From: Callipepla californica brunnescens
Taxonomy: Eukaryota; Chordata; Aves; Galliformes; Odontophoridae
DNA: 64,000 nucleotides
Assembly (NCBI GenBank): GCA_023055505.1
Contig: JALIRH010000002.1
Span: 54,043,733-54,107,732, forward strand
Direction of reading: 5' to 3'
Positions 48,851 through 62,600 of this stretch are shown here, one piece after another; the stretch's first letter is position 1; every line of letters begins with the position of its first letter. The notes beneath the pieces are model-generated. The model saw nothing but the letters and a program-made list of their open reading frames with translations, made no database searches and was not told the origin of the DNA. Both the position numbers and the translations under genes were made by a program.

Positions 48851-50351
48851 CCATCTTTTATATGAACTAAGCAATTTGAGAAATAAATTACCTAAACTAG
48901 TAGTTAGGAATCTCTTTTTCTCCATCTAAGACCGAGAAACAGTTGCTGCATTGTTTTCTGCAGCTCCCAAAAACAGCAGAATGTTAGCTATCTTTATATG
49001 ATTTCTGAGATGCACTGTCATTTTAGTCCGTGATGTGTGCTGTTTCTTGTGCTCCTACTTAGCACTTTTTAATTTTTTTCTGTTGTGTTTTTGCAGACTG
49101 CTTTTTTTTTTGCTTTGTTTTCTAGTGGTGCATAGGTGCATACACTCAGCACTGGTTGCAGGTAGACTTCTTTAACTCACAGAGGCAGTGCCATGTAGAG
49201 ATCAGAGTTCTCCTACTTCTTGTACAAAGTGTTCTTTAGAAATAGTGGCACATGCTATCAACTACTTGGTCAGTTTTGGAAAAATTTGGAAAATTCCCCC
49301 TTTGGAAAAAAGGGGCAAAAGCAGGAAAATGTATTTTATTCTTTTTGTGTTCCTGTAGATTATTCTGTATTTCAGGTTGTATAGTGAAAATAAGTTTCTG
49401 TTTTAAATAGTTTTTGTCAAGGTTCTTGTTTTTCTGCCTGCTACCTGAAGTTGACCACCTTTTTAAAGATAACAGTGTATTAAAATGGCCATAATGGATG
49501 GCTTCGACCTTTTTCCCTGTAAGTGTAAGGATATAAAACTTTTTCATCACTCTATATGTTAGTGAATTATTAAGAATGAACCATTTTAATTGTGACAATA
49601 CCAACGTACCAGTTCAGTTTCAAAGCTTTCTGTTGGATCTGTATAAATGATGTGGTAACTTACATCATTGTATGATGGACTTCTGAGCTTTAAAATAATT
49701 GAGTTAAATGTATTGGATGATAGGAAACTTCCTTTACTTTTGAAAGGTAAGGTGGATAAATATAAAACTTGGTTTATGTTTAGTCTTCCCACCTAACTTA
49801 GGAATCCCACTGTAATTGGGTGACACGTATGATCTGCCACCCTCAATAACCAAATGCCTTGGTTCATCGTGCCTACTAATCCATCCAGCTGTGGGTGGAT
49901 TAAAACTTATGCATAAGGCTCTCTTACAGTGAGTGGATGGTTGGAGGCATCTGTGTTTGCACTGAAGAACTTAAGAAACACCTAGATGATGGGAGAAGTT
50001 GTGCATGGAGGCCAAGCAACCAACTGGGTGATGCGCTGTTGGTTTGTAATCATGTGCAGTCCAAAAATAAGCAATTTAATTTTGCTCTCCTCTGCAAAAT
50101 ATTCCAGTGGTCCTTTATTACCTTACATATTTAATTGTTCATGCCATCTATATAAAATTTTAGTAGTTCATTGAGTTATTCCTCTAATTTCAAAAATAAT
50201 GTGGAAAAACCCCACAACAAATGAAGACAAAACAAAAAACAGCCCCTCAACTATGGTGCTTCTCCATACATGTTATATTATTTTTAGCTCACATTTCTAA
50301 TTTTTGGCGTTGTAGTTTAATATTTTCAATCTGTTCAATATTTAAAATGGG

Positions 50352-50466
50352 TAATTTTGAAACCTTTTGAATAATTAAACGGGTTCAATTTTTAATCAAT
50401 TTAATTTTAAACTTTATATTTAGATCAATCTAAACATTGAACCATTTCAAAAGTTAAACAAGATTA
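50352..50466. repeat. AT-rich long imperfect inverted repeat
   Basis: Three nested arm blocks pair. TAATTTTG (50352-50359) pairs with CAAGATTA (50459-50466) with one G-U. AAC plus TTTTGAA (50361-50371) pairs with TTCAAAAGTT (50446-50455) with a one-base bulge. GGTTCAAT (50382-50389) pairs exactly with ATTGAACC (50436-50443). Together they give about 26 pairs around a 46-nt AT-rich centre. It could be a decayed MITE, a hairpin or a cruciform-forming sequence. AT-richness raises the chance of coincidental pairing, but the GC-containing inner block is exact. Confidence 0.4.
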
Positions 50467-51399
50467 AGTGTTTATCTGATGCAAAATTATGCTTGTTGAA
50501 TAAGATTCAAGATTTGTTTTCTTCCTGCACTTCATTCTATACATGCACTTTATAAAGTTGAACTGTTAAAGCTCTCAATTAAAACATTGGTTTTGTGCTG
50601 CACTATTCTTAATAAGATAGAACATGCGAGGTTATTTAATATCACAAAAACTGATTTTAAATTGCTATTGTAGAAAGGTGCTTCATGTACATTATTAGCT
50701 TATAAAAAATACTGAAATGCTGCAGTAATTGTAAATTACAAAATGTAATAAAGCTGAAGCATTCTTATCAAATGAAGCATTCAAAAATTTAAAACACCAT
50801 TGCGGTAGTAACTCACTCTACATTGCTCATGATTAAAAATTTAGTTTTTCTTTTATTTTTAACGTAGTTACTTTTGTACTTAAAAATAAATAGCTATTCA
50901 GTCCTTCTGAAATTCATAACCTTTTCTGCACCGTTGTTTTCTTTACTTTCACTTCTGTACTTCTTTTGTGTTACAAAATGTGTTTGAAAGGAATATTCCC
51001 AGCAGTGAGGAACAGTGACAATGTCTCCTGCTTGCCTTGACACACTTCCAGCGTTTCTGCAAGGGGTTTACACCAGGAAGTTGCAAGTCCTGGCACTTGC
51101 CGAGTTAAGACAAAATGGGGAGAAAACTGTTCAGTTGAATCAAAATCAGAAAATATAATGAAATTTAAGGAGGAACATTGCTTTGGCTGGGAAAATCCAG
51201 TGTTCTCTTAACCATGTATGGTTTTTATTTGATTGAAGATGCGGTAATAGGGAGGACAAGCAGTGTACGTGCTTTCCTAGGTGTGGCAAAGCTAATGTCA
51301 GTTTAGAAAGATGCCCTGAAAAATGCCATCCCCGTGGTCCTTTTTGCTTCCTGACAAAGAGCCAAGACTCTCAGATTTCTGCTGGTTTTCTGCAGTGTG

Positions 51400-51930
51400 C
51401 AAAGTCACGTCAGGCGTTTCCAGAGATTTTTGATGCGTGGATGTCTTCTGTCATCTGCAATCACGCCGGCGCTCCTGAGCCGGGCCTATCGAAACTGAAC
51501 TCTGCTGCCTTGCTGCAGGTCAGCTTTCATGGACAATTAGTGTTGTAACAGCGCTTCGGTCGCAAGTTGTCGTGAGTGTTTATTGTAACGGCATCATCCT
51601 GGGGTGGATCAGCAGTGATCGCTTCATCTGCCTCTTCGCTGAGGCATTTTGCACTGGCCTTTTCATGGGTGCCAGTCAGGTGGGTGCTCGCCAGGCAGCG
51701 GCCTTGCAGGGTTCTTCCAGGGCTTGGGGCCCCTGGGCACGTGGCTCCTTCAGCCCCCTGCACCCTTCCTCCTCCCCACTGTCCCTTCTTGGTGACTTCC
51801 AAGTGCCCCCACGGCTGCCGACTCTGACAGGAGCAAAAAAAAAGCCACGTCCCCCCTTGTCAGCAGCCACTGCTCCGCCACGCCTGATGTCATGCGAAGG
51901 GACTGCTTCCCGCCATACACAGACGTAAAC
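51400..51930. other. GC-richer island with overlapping open frames
   Basis: GC and CpG rise sharply over about 500 bp inside AT-rich DNA. Long frames are open on both strands and in several phases (51572-51928 plus, 118 codons; 51527-51802 and 51676-51933 minus). Simultaneous openness in many frames is what stop-poor GC-rich sequence produces and argues against any one being a gene. The translations are Pro/Ser/Ala/Gly-rich and unfamiliar. It could be a regulatory element, a non-coding exon or a promoter-like patch. Confidence 0.3.
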
Positions 51931-52030
51931 CAATAAATCTTCAGTGTCACTTGACTTATTGCCACCTGGCTGCTGTTTTCCCCCCTCCCCATCATCCCTG
52001 AAAAATCACCATGGAAACAAATACTCTTCG

Positions 52031-52052
52031 TATTTATTTATTTATTTATTTT
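52031..52052 (+). repeat. TATT microsatellite
   Basis: Five tandem TATT/TTTA units. Confidence 0.9.
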
Positions 52053-55000
52053 GCTTCTTGCTAGGATAAAAAGTTAATATTCGTTAGTGCTCTTCAGAGT
52101 GTGTTGAGATACCACCTTCAACTATTGGGATGCAAACTTAGCTTGAAATAATACTACTTCCTTACTCAACAGTTTGTCTTTTTCCTTTGGACTATCTCTA
52201 GGCGTTTTTAAAATCTCCTTAAGCATTTTTATGAGCAAAGTTAAACGGAAGTTTTCCAGTGCAGTAGCTAAGTAGTATGCTCATTTTATGGTTGACTAAA
52301 CCAACAAAGTACACAGCCAACTTGCCACTAGGGAAACCAGAGGGGAATACAACCACTCCCAGTGGGCTCTGAGTTGCATCCTGAGGGATGTTCCCACAGG
52401 AGGCAGCAAGTGAGGGATGAAGGAGGAGGAAGAATGCAATGGTGCTGGTATTCCTTAGCTGTCTGGCACTCACTGAGCTGGGCAGGGAATGGTAGGAGCA
52501 TGAGGCACAAGGGAGTGCGGAGGCGGTGAGGTTAGGTGCCCTGCACGCCTCTTCTCTCCCAGTGGCTCTCACTGGAGGTCATGAGACCTCGAGGGAGGGG
52601 AAAAAATGTGCTTAAGGGAAAAATAAAAGCTTTTACATTTACAACTGAAACATACTTGTTTTCTATGTAAATAATATTGTTATCTGAAGGAAGAAAAATG
52701 AAGGTTCAGCTTCCACCTCTTATTTTTGATTTGAGTTATATGAATTCAGATACTTCTGTGTTATTGTGACATGCTTAAAGTCTTATGTTTTAATGTGCAT
52801 GAGTAAGTCCTTGAATTTTTCTTTAATCGTTAATCATTTTAGAATTTTATACTCAATATTTTTTTGTTTCATTTTTAATGGTTTTGTGTATCTGATGCTT
52901 TACTCAACTAAATAGCAACTGCTTTGATGAAATGTCTGGTGAAGGAGCAATTCTCAAAGCAGTAAGGTATGGGCATGCAGAGAACCCAAACTCATCTTCA
53001 CTTTCTCCTCAGAAGAAAACAATTTTCTTGGCCCCGTAACGTATGCATTTGAAATGTGCAATTCTCTGCTGAGTGAAGAAAATTGATTCTGTTGATCATT
53101 GTAACACAAAAAATCCGTAAGACATATCTTTAGCTGCAAAATATAAATATGCACAATATATAAAGTGCATGTTTTTATGTGGTGTGCACATAGCAATATT
53201 ACATTAGCAGGGTAATTTCTTAGAAATAGGAAATACTTTCTTAACACAGGTGCAAAGAGAATAACACTATTTAGTGTGTATTGATTTTTTTATGATTTAA
53301 ATTTGTTTTTGTTTTTAGCATCCAGTTGTGGTTGTGAAAGGAGTTGATTTTGATTTCCTAAAATACTCAGATCTTCATTATAAAGGCTGTGAACACAAAA
53401 GAATGTGAAACTGGGATCTGTATGTTCTTATTTGGCATAAAGTTCTGTTCTCTTATAAGATATTATATAGGGAACTTATTTCAACTAGTGGAGTAATTGT
53501 ACAGGTACACTGGATTTTGATATGAAAGTCAGCAAGTGGACCACATTTCAGCTTGGAACATACCACAGAATGAAACAGATATGTGCTAAGTAAGGTAATT
53601 CATTTCAGTTGTGGGGAACTGTAAGCCATGATAAATGATTTTCCTGCACAAAATTCCCCATTTCTGAGACAGTATTAGTTTTTACTTTAATTACCAGCTC
53701 CAGTAATGTTTCCTATCCATAACTGTCTACCAAATAGACTGTTGCTGAGCAGAGGGTATGGCCTGTTTACTCATCCGTTGAAAAGAGTGCCTAAGTTCTA
53801 CCAAGTCTTCCTTACTTGGTCTGAACCTCCTCATGGGAGAGCGTCCTTCATTTAAATATTTAAATATTAATGTTTCATTTTCCTGGCGGAAAACTTCAAT
53901 GTCATTTTAAGGATATGTAACTTTGCTGGGGAATCTTCTCCCATTACAGGTGTGAGTCTCATTTTTATTCTTAATCTGAGGAGAAAGCATTTTGGAAAAA
54001 TGAAACTGTGCTTCCATCTTGAGAAGTTTGACTTATTTTCTTGTTGCAGAAAAACAGCAGCAACAAAAACAGCAGAAAGAAGCTGTCAGGGTGGTTTTCT
54101 CAAAAATGGTTTAGCTGACATTAGCCACAAATGAGCAGAGCGACACTAACTACTAATTGATTACAGTAATTACGCAGTCTTTGGCTAGTTTGTATTGGAA
54201 AACTATATATACTCCTCACATAAATGTGAACTTGCAGAATGCACAGAAAAGGTCACTCTCATTTGCATGATAGGCTTCATTAGAATATGCTAAGGACAAG
54301 ACCTAGTGTTTTATGACTTCAGGTGATGAATAGCTACCATATTACTCTGCTTGCTGAAAGCATGTTTCAGTCACCTTAATTTACATGCTGTTTTTAATGC
54401 TAAGAAAAATCTGTGAGTTGTTGGGGAACTAGCAACAGATAACAGTTTCATTTTATTATGGCTGCATTATAGGATATATTTAGCTTTGTTCTTTGTTCTG
54501 AAGGGGAACAAACAGTTTTTGATATTTTATTTTGAGGAGGAAATTCTGTACATTTCTCACATCAATGGCTATCTAACTGCAACAAAAAAAGATTTTTACT
54601 GGCAAGACTTCATTTTTACCCTGTAAATATAAAGATGCATATATGTTTAGTTATAAATGTGTGCATGTATACGTATGTGTTAAAAAAAAACATGGGGATT
54701 ATGGTAGGAAAGCAGTTCATTAGATATCTAAAATTGGAGGCTCTTTTTTTAGGTAAACATTTTTCCTATGAGGATGGGAAATGCAAAGGGAGTTTTACCT
54801 CTAGATGGACTTTATTCCCCATATGTAATGCAAAAAATAAATTCTAATTTAATAAGTGCATTTCCAATTTGTGATACGTAATCTGCATCTATAATGATGG
54901 CAATCTGATATTCTATCAGGTAATAGTTATTTCATTTCAGTGTAGTTCTGCAAATCCTATTATAAAATGGGTAATGAAGGTTCTCGTATCAATATTTATA

Positions 55001-57204
55001 TATTGGAACATGGGATTAACATTGATAGATTTCTTGCTTGCATGAAGTTTCTTGGGTTATAAGAGGTACTTCTATGAGTAAGACTGGGTAGAAAGTGGAC
55101 GATTTTGTTATAAATTGCCGTTTTGTAATAAAACTGTACAATGAGCTTGCACAAGCTTTTTAAAATATCATTGCTGCCACTGAACAGGTCTGTAATTTAT
55201 TTATTCAGGAATGTTAGCGGCGTTTTTGATTTATTTGTTTTTAGAGAAGTTTTGTTAAGCAAGATAATGAGCAGTGCTGGTGTTAATCATTTTACTATGC
55301 AACTCTGAAAAATGAAAATTTTGCATATCTTTAGCACTGTTGGGGAAAATAAATTCACTCATAACGCTAATGGTCTATTGGTATAATTTTTAAAAAATGG
55401 TATCTGTTACTCTGGAGAAATTCGATGCATTCATAAGTTATGCTGAAAGCTAAGCTAATCAATATATAATTATACATCCATATATACATATGTATTGAAT
55501 AATCAGAGGTATTTGTTATCTGTAAAGATGAAAAATGAATTTGATGGTGGTCACTGCCATAGGTGACTACATGTTTGTTTACGAGTAGCCCCTTCAGGTG
55601 GATATATTCCTCATGTATGCACATGTGTACTTCTCACAACTGACTCTCAAGAATTATTAGGTGAGTTTGATATCTTCCCAGGTGGTCGAGGTTTCCAAAT
55701 ATGGCACAGGTTTCCATGGCCTTCACTGAATAATGTTTATTTTAAGGATTTACTGTAACAGTGAAATTAGTACAGGATTCAGTGTAATTAATTTAGAGAA
55801 TTTAAGGATTACGTGCCCTTTAAGTTGTCTCTGTTTATACAGCTCAGAATTGTGATGTGTCCATGTGTCCTGCCTGGCATCCAGTCCATTTTTGGGGGGG
55901 ATTACTACTTTTTCGTTTATTTGTTTCACGCTGAACAATTGTAGTCTTCTGCATCAGATTGTCTCTGACGACATAGCAGGTTTTCTTTATGGTTTTGTTG
56001 TGAGTTGGCAGACAGATAAAACTGGGTTTTGTAATTTGGTTATGAGTTTCTGATTAAAAAGCTGCAAATTTAGGCCCATCAGTTCCCCTGGTTTCATCTA
56101 ATCATCTTTTTGTTAGTTTTTTCTTTCACCTGTTAAGCATCCGCCACTAAATGACAGGAGATAGGGAAAGAACAAGTTGTTAGGAACTTGACTTTGAACT
56201 GAATTTAATAATCTATTAAAAACAAACAAACAAAAATCTGAGGAAGGAAAATATAATCTGAGAAGAGGTGACATTTAGTATGTCACTCTGCCTAATCATG
56301 TGCCAGTGGACCTTTTCTATTCTTGATGTTGTTACTATCAGCTTTTCCCCACACTACTTCAGTGTTACGTGCAGTGTGGCCAAACGATGTTCTTAATATT
56401 TTTTTTCTTTGTGCCTTATTTTTCCCTCGGCCCAGCTGTTAATATTATCTGGTCTTTACCACTGTTTGCAAAGGTTCACTAGAAATTTGTGCCTCCACCT
56501 GAGAATCGTGGTTTTCCTTTGAGTATGGTTGAGAGATGGATACAGGGTGGCAAAATCTTTAGAGATACACAGCTATGAGTAACTCCGGCTTGATGGAGAT
56601 GTGGAAAAAGGGAGTAATAGAAAAGTGACTGAGAGCAGACCAAGGAGGAAAAATATTATTGCTAAATGCCAGAAGACCATTTGACACAGTCAGTTGCCTT
56701 TGGTGTTGTCTCCAAGGAAGCACTGTAGGTGATTATTTTGTCTTTCAAGGCTTAATGATCAAGCCTGTATCATTTTACTTTTTCTTGTTTCTTTCTTAAT
56801 TTTCTTGCTTATTTGTGGAGCAATTCTCTTTGGTTTCTTTACTGTCTCTGAAGTGTTAGGCTCAAAACTGTCGGAGTCCTGGACTCGAAACATTCTCAAG
56901 ATCTGGAGGGATAGCTTATCTTGTTTATTGTCTGTTTTATGGGACTTTGAAATTGGTAGGATTACGGCTGAAACACAGTAAGCTGGAAAATGGCTGCAGA
57001 GAAAGTTCATAGTGTATCACATTCTCCATGGCAGTGGACTCGGGGATCTCAGGTGAGGAGAAATCCAACCCAGCTGCCATAGTGCAAAAAAATCTTTCTC
57101 TTCTAAATGCTCTTAAGTAGGCTGGTTTCTGGGATTTTCATGGCACATATTCTGAGATAGCCATGATTTATACACCACCCCTCTGCTGCCAGGCTACACT
57201 ATTC

Positions 57205-57255
57205 TTGGAAGGTGGTTGGACTGGATGATCTTGTAGGTCTTTTCCAGCCTTAATT
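57205..57255 (+). mobile_element. CR1 3' terminal relic
   Basis: About 50 bp matching the last CR1 segment: GGTGGTTGGACTGGATGATC, then TTGTAGGTCTTTTCCAGCC, running into an ATT-type tail instead of the standard octamer. No CR1 body is visible upstream, so it is a tiny truncated or eroded copy. Confidence 0.65.
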
Positions 57256-59458
57256 ATTATTAAATCAAATTAAAATATTGAAAATATGGACTACAAAGAA
57301 GGCTTTGCAAAACAACAAGCAACCTAGCCACTGGCAATGCTTTTCTTTTCATTTCTTTCACATTCACATCTATTCCTGTTTCCTTGAAAGAGAAGATAAA
57401 ACTTACGAAGCCTTCCATATTGCATTCTGTATAGAATACTTAAAATATGCTTCCTCTGAAATTGCAATTGAAAGACATAGGAATTCTGTGGAGGGTGGGT
57501 CATGTCCTTTTAGACTTTCTTTACCAGGAACATTCATGGCTTGAAAATGACTTTTTGATCTCTGACATGGTGAAAGAGAAAGAAAGTAGGAAGAATACAG
57601 TACCTTTAAAAAAATCTTTTGCTCCCTTAATAGAAACAAGCCTCTTAAAGCTTGTTGACTGCTGAAATATTCTGCCACCGTGAGCATGAGCTTCTGTCAG
57701 TGAAGTCAATAATGAGTTTGACTGTTTCTTCACTATGGGCTAAAATCCAGGCTGTGTTGTTACTCTATACTGCACTCTATTTCTTGCCCTTGTTGCTGTG
57801 TTCATTTCTGCCAGAAAGAGAATGCAGTGTGACAGCTATCACTACAAGTGCCTGTGGACATCATATACTAGCCAAATGCTAGATGTTGATAAATATGTTA
57901 TGATTAGACCTTGGTATCTAGATCATATGCACTATATTGAAACCAACACTTATTTTTGCTCTTTTCTTCAGGAAGTAAGCTTGCATTAATTTAGAGGCAT
58001 TTGGGAAACAAAAATGTCAATTCTTAAAAAAATATATAAATATTGTCAGGTTTTTTTTTTTTACTGGAATAAAATAACATCTTTTTGGAATAGCTTATAA
58101 TCCTCAAAGTGATGCAGCTGCATTAAAGAAGTGAGAAGAAACGCTTTGTTTCTCCTTAAAAATATATATAATAAAGGGCATTATTCTTTGAGAATTACAA
58201 ACATAACAGACATGGACATACATAGCAAAATGTGTAAAGAATACTAGAAAAGGGAATTTCAGTTTAACTTGAAAAAATAATCAAAATAATTTGCTTCTTC
58301 AGTTCTGTCTGTAAATACATGTTAGTCTGTCTTCCCCTTTGGCAAAAATTATATGGAAAGCAAAGGCAAAGATGTGCAAGTGGTGTTGGGCTGGTCTTTG
58401 CCTAGTTGTACGCTGGAGCAGGGATGCATTCATCCCTCTGGGGAGAGAGATTCATCCCATTTCTGAACATCTTATTCTTGGGGGATCTGTGGAGAAGCTG
58501 AGAGCTCTGTAGTGAAACAGCCCCTGCGAGGTGGAGAGGAATGTCAGCCATCATGCCATCAGATTCCTCTTCTGTGCAGTTTTGGGGAATGCAGCAAACA
58601 CCATTCTCAAGCATGAACTGCATTTTTGTTGTGTGGTCTTTGCTCTTAAGCACAGCAACCATGGCATCTCTCACTAACTGAGGGGTTACTGATGCTGTAG
58701 CTAAGCACAGCACTCTGTCTCCTGAGTGGTGGGGTTCAGTAGGAAAAATGGCAGTCTTGACTGTGAATACTTGCTCAAGAACATTTGTCACATACTTCAG
58801 TCATGTAACTCCATGTGACTGCCTCATCTTCTGTAAGCTTTGATTGGGTAATTACTTTCCTCGGCTTTAAGGTACTTACGGTTTTATAAAATAAACTGAT
58901 TTTCATCAGGGCTGTTCAGTTATATATCTTGAAAAGCAGAATGTCTTTTTAGCATAAAAGTGGTGGTAAATTCAGAGCGAGTTGTTGGTAGACTTGAAGT
59001 TTTCCAGTAAGTATTCAAGAAGGTAGTTTCAATATCTGTTTGGCGAAATATTATGAAAGGGATTTTTTGGTCCATTTGTACTTGGCGCTCTTCAGTTTTG
59101 ATTTGTAAATTGTTTACATCTGTTGTATGCTTACTGTAATTTTGAATACTATACTGGAACATTTGGAGGTTCCTTATTTGGAATAGTTATATTTTTGCTA
59201 TTGAATTAAGCGAGGTAAATATTCACATCACTCCCCACTCCTTACCCCCAACAAAACAACAGGAAAAGAGTCCAAAGGTTTTTATCCAACAAGGAGATAG
59301 AAGTCTGGCTGTGCCTTCAGGCTTTCTAGGTAGTAACTCTGGCCTGGCTATGCTATAGTCCGGTGTCTGTTAAGCTTTTTTTTTTATTTGTTTATCTTTC
59401 CAAGTTTAAGGTCCTTGCAAGCATTCTAGGTAGAGCAACAAAGCTGCATGGTATGTCA
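57256..59458. other. Unique non-coding stretch, one unusual open frame
   Basis: Mostly AT-rich unique sequence. The GC-richer part at 58400-58790 has a 129-codon stop-free frame on the minus strand, discussed under findings. No repeat recognised. Confidence 0.5.
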
Positions 59459-59660
59459 CGCTGGGTTAGGAAAGATTTCTGTGTCGTGAGGCTGGTCTAA
59501 CACTGGAGCAGTCTTCCTAGAGAGGTGGTCGATGCTCCATGCCTGTCAGTGTCAAATTGTTTTTTGGACAATGGGCTGAATAACGTGCTTTAACCGTTGG
59601 TTATCCCTTAAGTGGTCAGGCAGTTGGCCCTTCCTACTGAACTATTCTATAACTATGTTA
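59459..59660 (+). mobile_element. Old CR1 3' end
   Basis: Matches the 3' region of a CR1 subfamily different from the ATTCTGTG-ended copies. Blocks in order are CACTGGAGCAGTCTTCCTAG, AGAGGTGGTCGATGCTCCAT, GCCTGTCAGTGTCAAATTG, TTGGACAATGGGCTGAATAA, GTGGTCAGGCAGTTGG, and a decayed tail CTGAACTATTCTATAAC. The body upstream is absent or unrecognisable. Several small deletions indicate age. Confidence 0.75.
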
Positions 59661-62600
59661 TTTTACCAACTGTAATTTCCCAAATAGATGCACAGAACTC
59701 TAAAGCATAATGAGATCAATGTTAAGGAGATTCCAAGATGCTCTCAGCATCCCATAGAATCTACTAGGCTCTATGAAGTGAGAATTTCCTTCAGATGGTG
59801 TAAAAATGGGATGTGTAGGAGAGTGTTTGGATGCTGATTCTTTTATGTCCATTGCCTTTTAATATCCCCAAGGTGTTTGCAGTGTTGGAGCTCTTCCCAT
59901 GAACAGCATTTCTAGCACTGTGTAAACAGACAGAGTCAGGTAATGAACACAAAGAAGCTACTTCAGATCTAGTTACACTAAATCTGTCCTTGTGAACCTA
60001 AGAATGTTGACATTATCAGCAGACGTGTCCATTTTGTATTGCAGGAATGTGCGAGTTCAAAGAGGCAGAAAAGTATGATAAGAAAACCTGGCATGAACAA
60101 CCAGATTCCGCTGATGCATGAACACAAACACACACCAGCTCACAGATACACATATATTCTGAGGCAAAAATGAAATAGCTTCTTGGCAGATCTTATTCAC
60201 ACTTAAGTGGCTAATTGCCCAACTTGACACTAATACTGTCAGCATTACAGTGATAATATTTTTTTAAAGGGTGAACAATTCTTCAGCAACGTCTCCAATA
60301 TCCTTCATATGAATGTCCTTTTCTGTTAGAGCAAGCATGAAAATTTAGCCATTTTTTTAAGATCAACATATATTGCTGATCATTGCAAGGCAAATGCACG
60401 AACTGAAAGCTTCTTTATGTGCTTGCAGTAAGTACAGAAGACAATATTTATGTTAAGACAAAAACTCCATATGCCTGTTTCTGTTTTCATGGGATCCATT
60501 TTCAAAACTTCGAAGAGATCTGAGAACATTCCAACATGACTATTCTGTATCTTAGAGATTTGAATAGAAAACCTTAAGTGTTTCCCATTTTGTCCTTCCT
60601 GTAGGATCACAGCGGTGTGACCAGCTGATGGTGGCTTAAGGAATCAGTTTATAGAAATTTATCGTTCGGGGACAGAATGGCTCTGGGGGATTAGTAATTG
60701 GATACAAATCCTGTCACCTTCTGACTATCTGTTCACATACTGCTCATCTTGATACTGACCACAGGTTGTTACTGTCTGGTGATTTTCTGATAGGTCCTTT
60801 TTAAAAACTTTGTTTTTCTTACTCCAGTAAATGACACCATCAGAAATGGCACTGATGTTTGTTGTCACATTGGAAAAAAATCACAATTGAAAGGGCATGG
60901 AAAATGAACTTCATATAATAGCTACTAAAATGAAAATTGGTGGAAGATAGAGGGATATTAAGAATTACAGACCAGTGAACTGTGAGTACTGCATAAATTG
61001 AAGTTGTGTGTTAGAATAGAACTATATAACACAGTCATAATGCCAGTGCAACACAGCGTTGTAAAGGAAAAATATTTCCAAATACTTATGCGTGCATGTA
61101 GCCTACTTCATGTAAGACAGTGAGTAAAAGTGTAGCTTGTTTGGGCGCCCGTGCATCCTTTAGCAAATTCCATTATAACTAGTGAATATGTACCTTGGTA
61201 ACGGTAGCTTTAGAGGTAGAGTTTTACCATGGGTTAGAAAGCAATAATAGATAAACTTGTAAAGTGAATTAACTGCCATATCACAAAGCATGCAATTGGC
61301 ATAGTGTAGCTGACACAGTACTTTTTAAAGGAACAAAAGAACAAACAAACAAAAAGCTCAGGTATTACTTAATTACCATCACAATTATGAGATCATTCTG
61401 GTGAAACCATAGATCATTCCAGTGAGACAGTTTGTCTGTTGTATAATGCCCTACCCTGGACTGATCAAGCTGCATCTTGATATTCTATTTTTAAAGTATA
61501 AAATGAAATCTACAAATGATACTTTTGGCACGTACATCAGCAAGTCAAAGCAAGGGATTTTTTTTTTCCACGTTGACAAAGGATATCAGTTCATCAATAT
61601 ATAAATAGGTCACTATGCTTAGGGAGTTCTCTTGTTGAACTGTCAGTTATATTGGTAGAGAAATGAGTTTCATTTATATAACATGGAAACCCTTGTTGAA
61701 AGATTATTGTTTCTTCCTGGCTCTCTAACTGCTGTTTAGGTCACACTTAAAAAGTGATACTAAACAAGGGCTTGTGCAAGTGAAGTCTCTGAAATGTAGG
61801 ATGATGTCTATTCTTAGCAACATCTTTAGGTTTCCACCTGTCTCAGGGACCTTATCATAGGAAGTGCAGAGCATCCTCCTCATCAGAGGTTTTCAGTACT
61901 TGTCTTAATATTATTTCAAAATCTGTTTTTATGGAAAATTTGAAAACATTTCAATAAAATTAAAACATAACCAAAAACCCCAAAAGTTCTTAATGAATCC
62001 TGGGAACTGATATATATTGATAATTGTGTCTACACACAAAAAATAGAAAAGGCAGTTGCTTTTTTTTTAGGTGGAATTTTTAAATGAAACTAAATGAAGT
62101 TTAATGGCTTATAACATTGCATGAATTTGTCAAAACTGATCAGCTGGATTGCTACACAATGAATACTGAAAATGTTCTGGTTTTTAGGCTTATAATAGCC
62201 TACAGCCATTCAAAAGTCAAAATGTTATTTGATGATTTCAGAATGTTAATGAAATTATTATTAATAGCACATATATTAATCTTAATGATATATGTAAATA
62301 TGGGCAAATATAAAGCACTGTTGTCACCAGAAGGATTTTTCTACTGCTGGAAGTAAACCTGGGGTAAAATTTCATTGATCGAGCATAAAGCAGTCTATAT
62401 GAAATAAATCAATAAGAAAATTTCTGGTGAAGTTTAAAAATGTTCACAGGCACATAGGGTTTGGAGTGCTCGCCAATATAAGCATTTTTGAAAAGGAAAG
62501 GACAGTCACACATAGTTTTTAATCAGTAGAATATAATGTCAGACAATGTAGAAGGCTTTGCTTTGTTGTTGTCTTGATTCGTTATGTTATCATATCCAAT

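Larger units (their letters stand above)
44165..50351. other. Unique AT-rich non-coding stretch, no gene seen
   Basis: No interspersed repeat or exon recognised. It includes a 10-bp stem-loop (48363-48396) and an alternating purine-pyrimidine tract (48801-48850). Frames here do not exceed about 122 codons (49236-49604 minus), which matches nothing I know. Confidence 0.5.
50467..57204. other. Unique non-coding stretch with a GC-richer island
   Basis: No interspersed repeat recognised. It contains the GC-richer block at 51400-52000 and a TATT microsatellite (52031-52052). The remainder is AT-rich with short frames only. Confidence 0.5.

Noticed and set aside
51527..51995. Several overlapping frames on both strands
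   Set aside because: Open in many phases at once because the local sequence is GC-rich and stop-poor; translations are low-complexity and unfamiliar.
52219..52572. 117-codon minus-strand frame with hydrophobic stretches
   Set aside because: No recognisable domain or conserved motif; consistent with chance in a locally GC-richer segment.
56640..56720. TTTGACACAGTC, similar to LINE reverse-transcriptase coding sequence
   Set aside because: Only about 12 bases match and flanking codons do not continue the reverse-transcriptase pattern.
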